14,119 nt of DNA from the NCBI GenBank assembly GCA_023412515.1, contig JAEYNO010000406.1, positions 1 to 14,119 on the forward strand, written 5' to 3'. The stretch is from Actinomycetes bacterium (GTDB lineage: Bacteria; Actinomycetota; Actinomycetes; Actinomycetales; Cellulomonadaceae). Positions 7,222 through 13,881 of the stretch are shown here, piece by piece. The notes under the pieces were generated by a model. The model made no database searches and was not told where the DNA came from. It worked only from the letters and a program-made list of their open reading frames with translations. The translations under genes were made by a program, and so were the position numbers. Position 1 is the stretch's first letter, and the number at the start of each line of letters is the position of its first letter.

Positions 7222-7251
7222 ACGATCCGTCGGATCCCGTGGCCGTTCGGT
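7222..7251 (-). promoter_or_regulatory. LytTR-type direct-repeat site upstream of RR1
   Basis: On the minus strand ACCGAACGG (7251-7243) and ACGGATCGT (7230-7222) are direct repeats with 12 bp between them, the same 21-bp period as the sites before both GH3 genes. The second element sits in a perfect odd palindrome, GATCCG-T-CGGATC (7224-7236). The orientation points to RR1, suggesting autoregulation; an effect on divergent glf, about 100 bp away, is possible. The rest of the 257-bp RR1-glf gap holds no gene that I can support. Confidence 0.6.
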
Positions 7252-7292
7252 CGCCCCCGCCGGGCGCGCCCGGGGCACGCGCGGCCCCGGCC

Positions 7293-7298
7293 TAGACT
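7293..7298 (+). promoter_or_regulatory. Candidate -10 element of glf
   Basis: TAGACT on the plus strand matches the TANNNT pattern in an otherwise very AT-poor stretch and would start transcription near 7305, about 48 nt before the glf ATG. No good -35 hexamer is visible. Confidence 0.4.
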
Positions 7299-7352
7299 GC
7301 GAGCCGCCCGGGCCGTCCGGCCGGGCGCTCCCCCGCACCGGAGGGTCGTCGC

Positions 7353-8501
7353 ATGGACCTGCTCGTCGTCGGCGCCGGCCTGTTCGGCCTCACGGTCGCC
7401 GAGCGCGCCGCGGAGGCGGGGCTGCGCGTCACGGTCGTCGACCGGCGCGACCACCTGGGCGGCAACGCGTGGTCGAGCGTCGACGAGGCCACGGGCATCG
7501 AGGTGCACCGGTACGGCTCGCACATCTTCCACACGTCGAACGAGCGCGTGTGGCGGTACGTGCGCCGGTTCACGGCGTTCACCGACTACCGGCACCACGT
7601 CTTCTCGACGCACGCGGGCACGGTCTACCCGCTGCCGATCAACCTCGGCACGCTCAACCAGTTCTTCGGCACCGCGATGGGACCCGACGCCGCGCGCGCC
7701 CTGGTGGCCGAGCACGCCGCCGAGGTCGACGCCGCCACGGCCGCGAACCTCGAGGAGAAGGCCGTCTCGCTCATCGGGCGCCCGCTGTACGAGGCGTTCG
7801 TGCGCGGCTACACCGCCAAGCAGTGGCAGACCGACCCGCGCGAGCTGCCCGCGTCGGTCATCTCGCGGCTGCCGGTGCGCTACACGTACGACGCGCGCTA
7901 CTTCTCCGACACCTACGAGGGTCTGCCCGCCGACGGGTACGGGCCGTGGTTCGAGGCCATGGCGTCGCACCCCCGCATCGACGTGCGCCTGGGGGTCGAC
8001 TTCCTCGACCCCGCGCAGCCGCTGTCGAAGGCCGCCGCGCGCGGGCAGGTGCCGATCGTCTACACCGGGCCCGTCGACCGCTACTTCGACCACCACCACG
8101 GACCGCTGGGCTGGCGCACGCTCGACCTCGAGACCGAGGTGCTGCCGGTGCGGGACTTCCAGGGCACGAGCGTCATGAACTACGCCGACCTCGACGTGCC
8201 ATGGACCCGGATCCACGAGTTCCGGCACTTCCACCCCGAGCGCGAGGACCGCCACGCGCAGGACCGCACGGTCGTCATGCGCGAGACGTCGCGCGCCGCC
8301 GGGCCCGACGACGAGCCGTACTACCCCGTCGCGACGCCGCACGACCGCGCCCGCCTGCAGGAGTACCGCGCCCTGGCGGCCGACGAGCCCGGCGTGCACT
8401 TCGGCGGCCGCCTCGGGTCGTACCTGTACCTCGACATGCACATGGCGATCGCGTCCGCGCTGTCCCTGTGGGACTCGAGCGTGGTGGTCGCCGCGCGCTG
8501 A
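7353..8501 (+). CDS. glf: UDP-galactopyranose mutase
   Basis: Predicted 382-aa flavoenzyme that interconverts UDP-galactopyranose and UDP-galactofuranose, supplying galactofuranose for cell-surface glycans in the cytoplasm. The ATG at 7353 follows GGAGGG about 7 nt upstream. The N-terminus has the FAD-binding VVGAGLFG (5-12) and VVDRRDHLGGNAW (28-40). Family signatures follow: GSHIFHTS (55-62), YTAKQW (153-158, the Trp that stacks on uracil), SRLPVRYTYD (171-180), and the C-terminal FGGRLGSYLYLDMHMAI (350-366) with the flavin-contacting Arg and Asp. Length is as usual for bacterial enzymes (about 370-390). It stands alone, divergent from RR1 and 11 bp from the convergent kinase gene; no galactofuranosyltransferase is nearby. 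Its place between two LytTR gene groups may mean an inserted or rearranged gene. Confidence 0.95.
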   Translation: MDLLVVGAGLFGLTVAERAAEAGLRVTVVDRRDHLGGNAWSSVDEATGIEVHRYGSHIFHTSNERVWRYVRRFTAFTDYRHHVFSTHAGTVYPLPINLGTLNQFFGTAMGPDAARALVAEHAAEVDAATAANLEEKAVSLIGRPLYEAFVRGYTAKQWQTDPRELPASVISRLPVRYTYDARYFSDTYEGLPADGYGPWFEAMASHPRIDVRLGVDFLDPAQPLSKAAARGQVPIVYTGPVDRYFDHHHGPLGWRTLDLETEVLPVRDFQGTSVMNYADLDVPWTRIHEFRHFHPEREDRHAQDRTVVMRETSRAAGPDDEPYYPVATPHDRARLQEYRALAADEPGVHFGGRLGSYLYLDMHMAIASALSLWDSSVVVAAR

Positions 8502-8508
8502 GCGCGCG
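8492..8508. terminator. Shared hairpin between convergent glf and kinase genes
   Basis: CGCGCGCT-G-AGCGCGCG is a perfect odd inverted repeat centred on the glf stop codon. With a 5-nt loop it leaves a 6-bp stem readable from both strands. The two genes converge with only 11 bp between stop codons, so this is the only candidate for a bidirectional terminator. It is short and lacks T-tracts. Confidence 0.4.
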
Positions 8509-8512
8509 CGCG

Positions 8513-9910
8513 TCACGGGGTGGGCTCGGCCGCGGCGCGCGGGCGGGGCCGCGCCGGTCGCCGCGCGGGCGCGTCCTGCGGCACGGGCAGCAGGATCCGC
8601 AGCACGAACCAGCCGCCCTCGGTGTTGACCGTCATCGAGCCGTCGTACTTCTCGGCCGTGTGCCGGATCGACTTCAGGCCGTAGCCGTGGCGCGTGCGGT
8701 CGGCGCGGCGCGTGACGATGTCGCCGTCCTCGGTGCGCAGCTCGCCCGTGAAGTAGTTCTCGAACGACAGCAGCACGAACCGGTCGCGCGCGTACACCGC
8801 GACCTTGACCAGGCGCTGGTCGGTCGCGGGCACGGCCGCGGCGCCGTCGATCGCGTTGTCGAGCGCGTTGCCGAACAGCGCCGCGAGGTCCATGGTCGAG
8901 ACGAAGTCGAGCGCCGCGCCGTCCACGACGTACGTGAGCGTGATGCCGCGCTCGGCGCACTCGAGGCTCTTGGTGGTGAGCACGACGTCGAGCACGCCGT
9001 TGCCCGTGTCCGCCTGCCGCGCGTACCCCGAGATGCTCGCGTCGAGGTCGTCGAGGTAGGACCTGCGCCGGTCGTCGTCGTCCTCGGCACGGATGACCGC
9101 GATCTGGTGCTTGAGGTCGTGGTACTTGCGGTTGACGACCTCGATGCTGCGCTTGGACTGCAGGTACTGCTCGTGCTGGCGGCGCAGCATCTCGTCGACC
9201 GCGCGCACCTCGGCGCGCGCCCGCTGCTGCAGCCGCTGCCCCTGCTGGGCGTACAGCGCGACGAAGCCGCACAGGTCGACGAGCGTGCGGATGTACGAGA
9301 TCTCGGGGCCCAGGCGGCCCGAGAACGGCGTGTTCGCGTTGAGGAAGCTGATGTTGCTCATGAAGAACGTCACGAGCGCGATCGCGACGGTCGACGCGAG
9401 CTCGCCCGACGTGACGTCGAGGGACTGCCGCGACCGGAAGTGCCGCGCCTCGGCGACGTACGCGCCCGCGAACGCCGCGGCGTACACGAGCACGAAGAAC
9501 CCCGTGGACCACACGCCGTCGGCGCGCCCCTCGGGCACGAAGAAGAACACGTGCATCTGCCAGTGCAGCGCCGCGACGAGCTCGGCGAGCACGAGCGCGC
9601 GCGCCGCGAAGTAGCCGGCGTCGCGCGCCGACACCTTCGCGGCCGACACGATGAACCCGTACATCGCGGCGACCGCGGCGGCCATGCCCACGGTCCACAG
9701 GCCCAGCGGCAGGTGCCCGGCGCCGACCTGCACGCCGACCTGCACCGCGAGCGCCGCGACGGCGAGCACCACGAACCGCGACCACGGCCAGCGGCGCCGG
9801 CGCAGCAGCACGTACACGACGCACGCGAGCCACTCGGCGAGACCGGTGAGGACGCGCGGGATGTCGGGAGGGACGTCCGCGAGGGCGTCGACCAGGGGGG
9901 CGAGGATCAC
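8513..9910 (-). CDS. GHKL-type membrane sensor histidine kinase
   Basis: Predicted 465-aa sensor kinase of the AgrC/HPK10-like GHKL class. The GTG start at 9910 overlaps the RR2 stop codon (GTGA), giving translational coupling. About six or seven transmembrane helices fill residues 19-223 (roughly 19-37, 43-64, 67-88, 103-125, 134-155, 171-190, 204-223) with little outside sequence, so it may sense something in or near the membrane. A coiled-coil-like stretch follows (224-260), then the phospho-acceptor motif KYHDLKHQI with His264. The ATP-binding domain shows the N box (NALDNAID, 348-355) and G box (HGYGLKSI, 408-415). The last 25 residues are Pro/Arg/Ala-rich. It should phosphorylate RR2, and perhaps RR1, which lacks its own kinase. 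The ligand is unknown; no signal-peptide gene of the Agr type was found beside it. Confidence 0.93.
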   Translation of the reverse strand: MILAPLVDALADVPPDIPRVLTGLAEWLACVVYVLLRRRRWPWSRFVVLAVAALAVQVGVQVGAGHLPLGLWTVGMAAAVAAMYGFIVSAAKVSARDAGYFAARALVLAELVAALHWQMHVFFFVPEGRADGVWSTGFFVLVYAAAFAGAYVAEARHFRSRQSLDVTSGELASTVAIALVTFFMSNISFLNANTPFSGRLGPEISYIRTLVDLCGFVALYAQQGQRLQQRARAEVRAVDEMLRRQHEQYLQSKRSIEVVNRKYHDLKHQIAVIRAEDDDDRRRSYLDDLDASISGYARQADTGNGVLDVVLTTKSLECAERGITLTYVVDGAALDFVSTMDLAALFGNALDNAIDGAAAVPATDQRLVKVAVYARDRFVLLSFENYFTGELRTEDGDIVTRRADRTRHGYGLKSIRHTAEKYDGSMTVNTEGGWFVLRILLPVPQDAPARRPARPRPRAAAEPTP

Positions 9911-10623
9911 GACGCTCGCGCCCCGAGGTGGTCGGTCAGCGCGGCGAGGAACGCCTTGCGACGGGCGCGGCTGATGGCCACGCGCCGGCCGTCGACGAGC
10001 ACGGCCTCGCCGTCGCGCACCGCCAGCACGTGCCGCAGGTGCACGACCGCGCCGGCCCCCGCGCGCGCGAAGCCCGCGCCCGGCAGCGCGGCCTCGAGCG
10101 CCTTGAGCGGCCGCACGACGGAGTGCTGCGTGCTGAGCGTGTGCACCGTCGTGCGGTTGCGGGCGCTCTCGAGGCTCACGACGTCCGCGACGGGGACCCG
10201 TTCGAGGCCGCCGTCGACCGTCAGGAGCAGCGCGTCCTCGTGGTCGCGGCGCACGCGTGCGAGCGCGCGCGTCACCTGCTGCGCGAACGCGAAGTACGGC
10301 ACGGGCTTGACGACGTAGCCCAGCGCCTCGACCTCGTAGCCGCGCGCGGCCTGCTGCGCGAGGTGCGTGACGAACACGATCGGCACGTCGGGGTCGACGG
10401 CACGGATCGCGCGGGCCGCGGAGAAGCCGTCGAGCGCGGGCATCTCGACGTCGAGCAGCAGCAGGTCGACCGCGCCCGGGCGGTGCGCCGCGACGGCCTG
10501 CGCGCCGTCGGCGAAGCGCGCGACGGCGAACCGCCGGCCCTGCTCGCGCTCGTACCGTCGCAGGTGCTCGACGAGACGCGTCGCGCACGCGTTGTCGTCC
10601 TCGACGATGCCGATCCTGATCAC
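9907..10623 (-). CDS. LytTR-family response regulator (RR2)
   Basis: Predicted 238-aa response regulator, a paralogue of RR1 alignable over its full length (for example GYEVEALGYVVKPVPYFAF against GYEVDALSYLVKPVPYFAF). The GTG start at 10623 has only a weak GGGGA ribosome site. The receiver domain has Glu8-Asp9-Asp10, phospho-acceptor Asp58 (LLLDVEM), Thr86 and Lys106. The LytTR domain covers about 134-234, but its recognition segment reads FARAGAGAVVHLRHV where RR1 has FFRSNNCYLVNLRHV: the polar residues and the conserved Asn before Leu are replaced (Ala/Gly, His196). DNA specificity may therefore differ from RR1 or be weakened. The stop overlaps the kinase start by 4 bp, so the two form one operon. 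Confidence 0.93.
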   Translation of the reverse strand: MIRIGIVEDDNACATRLVEHLRRYEREQGRRFAVARFADGAQAVAAHRPGAVDLLLLDVEMPALDGFSAARAIRAVDPDVPIVFVTHLAQQAARGYEVEALGYVVKPVPYFAFAQQVTRALARVRRDHEDALLLTVDGGLERVPVADVVSLESARNRTTVHTLSTQHSVVRPLKALEAALPGAGFARAGAGAVVHLRHVLAVRDGEAVLVDGRRVAISRARRKAFLAALTDHLGARAS

Positions 10624-10643
10624 AGTGCGTCCCCGGGGTCCCG

Positions 10644-10663
10644 CGCGCCCCGCACGGGGCGCG
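10644..10663 (-). promoter_or_regulatory. Hairpin in the RR2 leader
   Basis: CGCGCCCCG (10644-10652) and CGGGGCGCG (10655-10663) form a perfect 9-bp inverted repeat with 2 bp between, which would fold with a slightly opened loop in the minus-strand transcript. It ends 20 nt before the RR2 start codon, which also has a poor ribosome site. It could limit translation or be chance in such GC-rich DNA. Confidence 0.35.
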
Positions 10664-10732
10664 TCGGACTGCCGGAGCCCGGGTGCGGGGCGAGGTCCCC
10701 TGTCGCGCGCACGGCCCCGGCGAGTCGGGCCG

Positions 10733-10762
10733 ATGCTAGGCGAGGCGTCGCGCGCGTGTCAT
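10733..10762 (-). promoter_or_regulatory. Promoter of the RR2-kinase operon
   Basis: On the minus strand ATGACA (10762-10757) and TAGCAT (10738-10733) are separated by 18 bp, the best -35/-10 pair in the window. Transcription would start near 10726, leaving about a 100-nt leader. No LytTR-type repeat lies at the 32-33 bp distance seen at the other promoters, so this operon seems to be controlled differently, perhaps constitutively. Confidence 0.55.
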
Positions 10763-10813
10763 CCGTGCAGCGTGCGGCGCCGGGCCGCGCGCGCCGAGGC
10801 CGGCGACACGGGG

Positions 10814-10829
10814 CGGGACCCAGGTCCCG
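10814..10829. promoter_or_regulatory. DosR/DevR-like palindrome, distal
   Basis: CGGGACC-CA-GGTCCCG is a perfect 16-bp palindrome. Its core GGGAC-N4-GTCCC has the half-sites and spacing of the mycobacterial DosR (DevR) box, although the central bases are not AT. Its centre lies 62 bp, close to six helical turns, from the second candidate box at 10877-10890. It stands between the divergent RR2 and adhE promoters and could affect either. Confidence 0.5.
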
Positions 10830-10860
10830 GCGCACCCCCGACTCAGGCTCGCCGGGAGAG

Positions 10861-10869
10861 TTGTCCACA
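10861..10869 (+). promoter_or_regulatory. Exact DnaA-box sequence
   Basis: TTGTCCACA equals the actinobacterial DnaA-box consensus. It is a single copy between the two DosR-like palindromes, about 57 bp upstream of the predicted adhE transcription start. No AT-rich region, box cluster or dnaA/dnaN genes are present, so this is not an origin. It could be a regulatory DnaA site or chance. Confidence 0.35.
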
Positions 10870-10876
10870 GGGCGCG

Positions 10877-10890
10877 GGGACTTTCATCCC
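10877..10890 (+). promoter_or_regulatory. DosR/DevR-like box, proximal to adhE
   Basis: GGGACTTTCATCCC matches the DosR core GGGACTWWWGTCCC at 12 of 14 positions. Its centre is about 42 bp upstream of the predicted adhE transcription start, the usual place for an activator touching RNA polymerase at -35. A second small inverted repeat, TCCCA-N6-TGGGA, overlaps it at 10887-10902. No dosR-like gene is in the window. Confidence 0.5.
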
Positions 10891-10913
10891 ACGTATCTGG
10901 GACCCCCTTTCCC

Positions 10914-10919
10914 TAGCGT
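10914..10919 (+). promoter_or_regulatory. -10 element of the adhE promoter
   Basis: TAGCGT matches the actinobacterial -10 pattern and would start transcription near 10926, with a leader of about 56 nt. The -35 position (about 10891-10896, ACGTAT) does not resemble consensus, which fits activator dependence. The whole 358-bp RR2-adhE gap is regulatory; I see no gene in it. Confidence 0.5.
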
Positions 10920-10981
10920 CGGAGACAGCGACGGACGACTCCAGCGTCCGCCCCTTCTCACCACTACCAGGGGAGTCGAAG

Positions 10982-13747
10982 GTGTCCGAGACCACCAAGA
11001 AGAGCACCCGCGCGAAGGCCCCCGCCGACGCGCCCGCCGAGGCGACCTCGGCCACCGCCGTCGCGGAGCCCGCCGGCACCGCCCTCGGCGTCAGCGAGGC
11101 CGACGCGGTCGCGCTCGCGATCGACGAGCTCGTCGCCAACGCCACCAAGGCGCTCGCACAGTTCGAGTCCATGACGCAGGAGGACGTCGACCGCTTCGTC
11201 AAGAAGGGCGCGGTCGCGGCGCTCGACCAGCACGGTCAGCTCGCCAAGCTCGCGGTCGAGGAGACCGGGCGCGGCGTCTTCGAGGACAAGGCCGTGAAGA
11301 ACATCTTCGCGTGCGAGCACGTCACCAACTCGATGGCGAACCTCAAGACCGTCGGCGTCATCAACGTCGACGAGCTCAACGGCATCACCGAGATCGCCGA
11401 GCCCGTCGGCGTCATCGCCGGCATCACGCCCGTGACGAACCCGACCTCGACCGCGATCTTCAAGTCGCTCATCTCGCTCAAGACCCGCAACCCGATCATC
11501 TTCGCGTTCCACCCGAACGCGCAGCGGTCGTCGGTCGCCGCCGCGCGCATCGTGCGCGACGCCGCGGTCGCCGCGGGCGCGCCCGAGCACTGCATCCAGT
11601 GGGTCGAGCTCCCGTCGCTCGCCGCGACCGGCGCCCTCATGAACCACCCGGGGGTCGCCACGATCCTCGCGACCGGCGGCAACGCCATGGTCAAGGCCGC
11701 GTACTCGTGCGGCAAGCCCGCCCTGGGCGTCGGCGCGGGCAACGTCCCGGCGTACGTCGAGAAGAGCGCCAAGCTGGCCCGCGCGATCAACGACATCGTG
11801 CTCAGCAAGGCGTTCGACAACGGCGTGATCTGCGCGTCCGAGCAGGCCGTGATCCTGGACGACGAGATCTACGACGCCGCCATGGCCGAGTTCGCCCGGC
11901 TGCACGCGTACCGCGCGACGCCCGCCGAGAAGGCCAAGCTCGAGCAGTTCATCTTCGGCGTCGAGGCCGGCGGCGAGAACTGCGCCGGTGCCAAGCTCAA
12001 CCCCGCGGTCGTCGGCAAGTCGCCCGTGTGGATCGCCGAGCAGGCCGGCTTCACGGTGCCGGCGGACACCTCGATCATCCTCGCCGAGGTCTCGGGCGTC
12101 GGACCGTTCGAACCCCTCACGCGCGAGAAGCTGTGCCCCGTCCTCGCGGTGCTGCGCGCCGGCACCACCGAGGAGGGCATGACCCTCGCCGAGAAGATGG
12201 TCGAGTTCGACGGCCTGGGCCACTCGGCCGCGATCCACACGCAGGACGAGGCGCTCACCGTCGAGTACGGCAAGCGCGTCAAGGCCATCCGCGTGATCTG
12301 CAACGCGCCGTCGTCGCTCGGCGGCATCGGCGACATCTACAACGCCTTCATCCCGTCGCTGACCCTGGGCTGCGGCTCCTACGGCCACAACTCGGTGTCG
12401 AACAACGTGTCGGCGGTGAACCTCATCAACGTCAAGCGCGTGGGCCGGAGGAACAACAACTTGCAGTGGTTCAAGGTCCCCGCCAAGACGTACTTCGAGC
12501 CGAACGCCATCCGCTACCTCGCGGACATGGCGGACGTCGAGCGCGTCACCATCGTCACCGACACGACCATGACGACCCTCGGGTTCGTCGACAAGGTCCT
12601 CGACGTGCTGCGCCGCCGCTCGAACAACGTGGCCGTGCAGATCATCGACGAGGTCGAGCCCGAGCCGTCCGTGCAGACCGTGCAGAAGGGCGCCGCGAAC
12701 ATGCGGCACTTCCGCCCCGACACCATCATCGCGCTCGGCGGCGGCTCGCCGATGGACGCCGCCAAGGTCATGTGGCTGCTGTACGAGCACCCCGAGATCG
12801 TGTTCTCGGACCTCAAGCAGAAGTTCTTCGACGTCCGCAAGCGCGCGTTCAAGTTCCCGACGCTGGGCGACCAGGCCAAGCTCGTCTGCATCCCGACCAC
12901 GTCGGGCACGGGCGCCGAGGTCACGCCGTTCGCTGTCATCTCCGACCCCGACGCGGGCAAGAAGTACCCGCTCGCGGACTACGCGCTGACGCCGACCGTC
13001 GCGATCATCGACCCGGTGCTCACGTCGAAGATGCCGCGCTCGCTCGCCGCCGACTCGGGCTTCGACGCCCTGACGCACGCGATCGAGGCGTACGTCGCGG
13101 TCTACGCCAACGACTTCACCGACGGCATGGCGCTGCAAGCGATCCGCCTGATCTTCGACAACCTCGCGCAGTCGGTGAACGGCGACCCGGCCGACCCGGC
13201 CACCAAGGACGCGCGCGCCAAGATGCACAACGCCGGCACGATCGCCGGCATGGCGTTCGGCAACGCGTTCCTCGGGATCGTGCACGCCATGGCGCACGTC
13301 GTCGGCTCGACGTACCACCTGGTGCACGGCCGCACGAACGCGACCCTGCTGCCGCACGTGATCCGCTACAACGGCACCGTCCCGACCAAGCTCACGAGCT
13401 GGCCGAAGTACGAGTCCTACGTGGCTCCCGAGCGGTTCGCGGCGATCGCGCAGATGCTCGGCCTGCCGGCGTCGACGCCCGAGGAGGGCGTCGAGTCGTT
13501 CGCCCTCGCGGTCGAGGCGCTGCGCGCCAAGGTCGGGATCCCGGCGTCGTTCCAGGCGCAGGGCGTCGACGAGCAGGAGTTCATGTCGCGCCTCGACGAG
13601 GTCGCCATGGGCGCCTACGAGGACCAGTGCGCACCGGCCAACCCGCGCATGCCGATGATCGACGACATGAAGGACATCATGACCGCGGCCTACTACGGCA
13701 CGTCGCTGGAGGACGTCCGTAGCCGCCGCGAGCGGGCGGGGGCCTGA
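10982..13747 (+). CDS. adhE: Bifunctional aldehyde/alcohol dehydrogenase AdhE
   Basis: Predicted 921-aa cytoplasmic enzyme that reduces acetyl-CoA to acetaldehyde and then ethanol, oxidising two NADH in fermentation. The GTG start at 10982 follows AGGGGAG (10969-10975) by 6 nt; the open frame further upstream lacks such a site and runs through the promoter. Residues 1-38 are an Ala/Lys/Thr-rich extension not typical of the enterobacterial enzyme. The acylating aldehyde dehydrogenase part (about 40-480) has the catalytic Cys284 in DNGVICASEQ. The iron-type alcohol dehydrogenase part (about 500-905) has GGGSPMDAAK (586-595) and metal ligands inferred as Asp695, His699, His768 and His782, with the spacings of Escherichia coli AdhE. 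Both active sites look intact, and length is slightly above the usual 870-900. It stands alone with its own promoter, two DosR-like boxes and a terminator, suggesting induction at low oxygen. Confidence 0.97.
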   Translation: MSETTKKSTRAKAPADAPAEATSATAVAEPAGTALGVSEADAVALAIDELVANATKALAQFESMTQEDVDRFVKKGAVAALDQHGQLAKLAVEETGRGVFEDKAVKNIFACEHVTNSMANLKTVGVINVDELNGITEIAEPVGVIAGITPVTNPTSTAIFKSLISLKTRNPIIFAFHPNAQRSSVAAARIVRDAAVAAGAPEHCIQWVELPSLAATGALMNHPGVATILATGGNAMVKAAYSCGKPALGVGAGNVPAYVEKSAKLARAINDIVLSKAFDNGVICASEQAVILDDEIYDAAMAEFARLHAYRATPAEKAKLEQFIFGVEAGGENCAGAKLNPAVVGKSPVWIAEQAGFTVPADTSIILAEVSGVGPFEPLTREKLCPVLAVLRAGTTEEGMTLAEKMVEFDGLGHSAAIHTQDEALTVEYGKRVKAIRVICNAPSSLGGIGDIYNAFIPSLTLGCGSYGHNSVSNNVSAVNLINVKRVGRRNNNLQWFKVPAKTYFEPNAIRYLADMADVERVTIVTDTTMTTLGFVDKVLDVLRRRSNNVAVQIIDEVEPEPSVQTVQKGAANMRHFRPDTIIALGGGSPMDAAKVMWLLYEHPEIVFSDLKQKFFDVRKRAFKFPTLGDQAKLVCIPTTSGTGAEVTPFAVISDPDAGKKYPLADYALTPTVAIIDPVLTSKMPRSLAADSGFDALTHAIEAYVAVYANDFTDGMALQAIRLIFDNLAQSVNGDPADPATKDARAKMHNAGTIAGMAFGNAFLGIVHAMAHVVGSTYHLVHGRTNATLLPHVIRYNGTVPTKLTSWPKYESYVAPERFAAIAQMLGLPASTPEEGVESFALAVEALRAKVGIPASFQAQGVDEQEFMSRLDEVAMGAYEDQCAPANPRMPMIDDMKDIMTAAYYGTSLEDVRSRRERAGA

Positions 13748-13803
13748 CCGACTCCCCGACGGTCCGGCGTCCCTCCCCACGGGGCGCCCCCTCGTCACCG
13801 CTC

Positions 13804-13836
13804 CGACGCCCCGCCGGCCGTGCCGGCGGGGCGTCG
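13804..13836 (+). terminator. Strong terminator hairpin after adhE
   Basis: CGACGCCCCGCCGGC (13804-13818) pairs perfectly with GCCGGCGGGGCGTCG (13822-13836) around a 3-nt CGT loop, a 15-bp stem 56 bp after the adhE stop. This is the strongest hairpin in the window. It has no following T-tract, as is common in GC-rich actinobacteria. Confidence 0.75.
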
Positions 13837-13881
13837 CCCTGCCCGGGCCCGGCACGACGGCGGGCGGGGCGGGGTCGACGG

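Noticed and set aside
10733..10800. LytTR-type site before RR2
   Set aside because: The positions that would hold the repeats relative to the TAGCAT hexamer show no match on either strand.
10861..10869. Replication origin
   Set aside because: There is only one DnaA box, no AT-rich unwinding region and no dnaA, dnaN or parAB genes.
10367..10981. Upstream extension of the adhE frame
   Set aside because: It overlaps the RR2 gene and the promoter region; the GTG at 10982 has a strong ribosome site and gives a normal AdhE length.
13758..13769. CGACGGTCCGGC after adhE as a further LytTR site
   Set aside because: It resembles one half-site, but there is no partner 21 bp away on either side and no promoter at the right distance.
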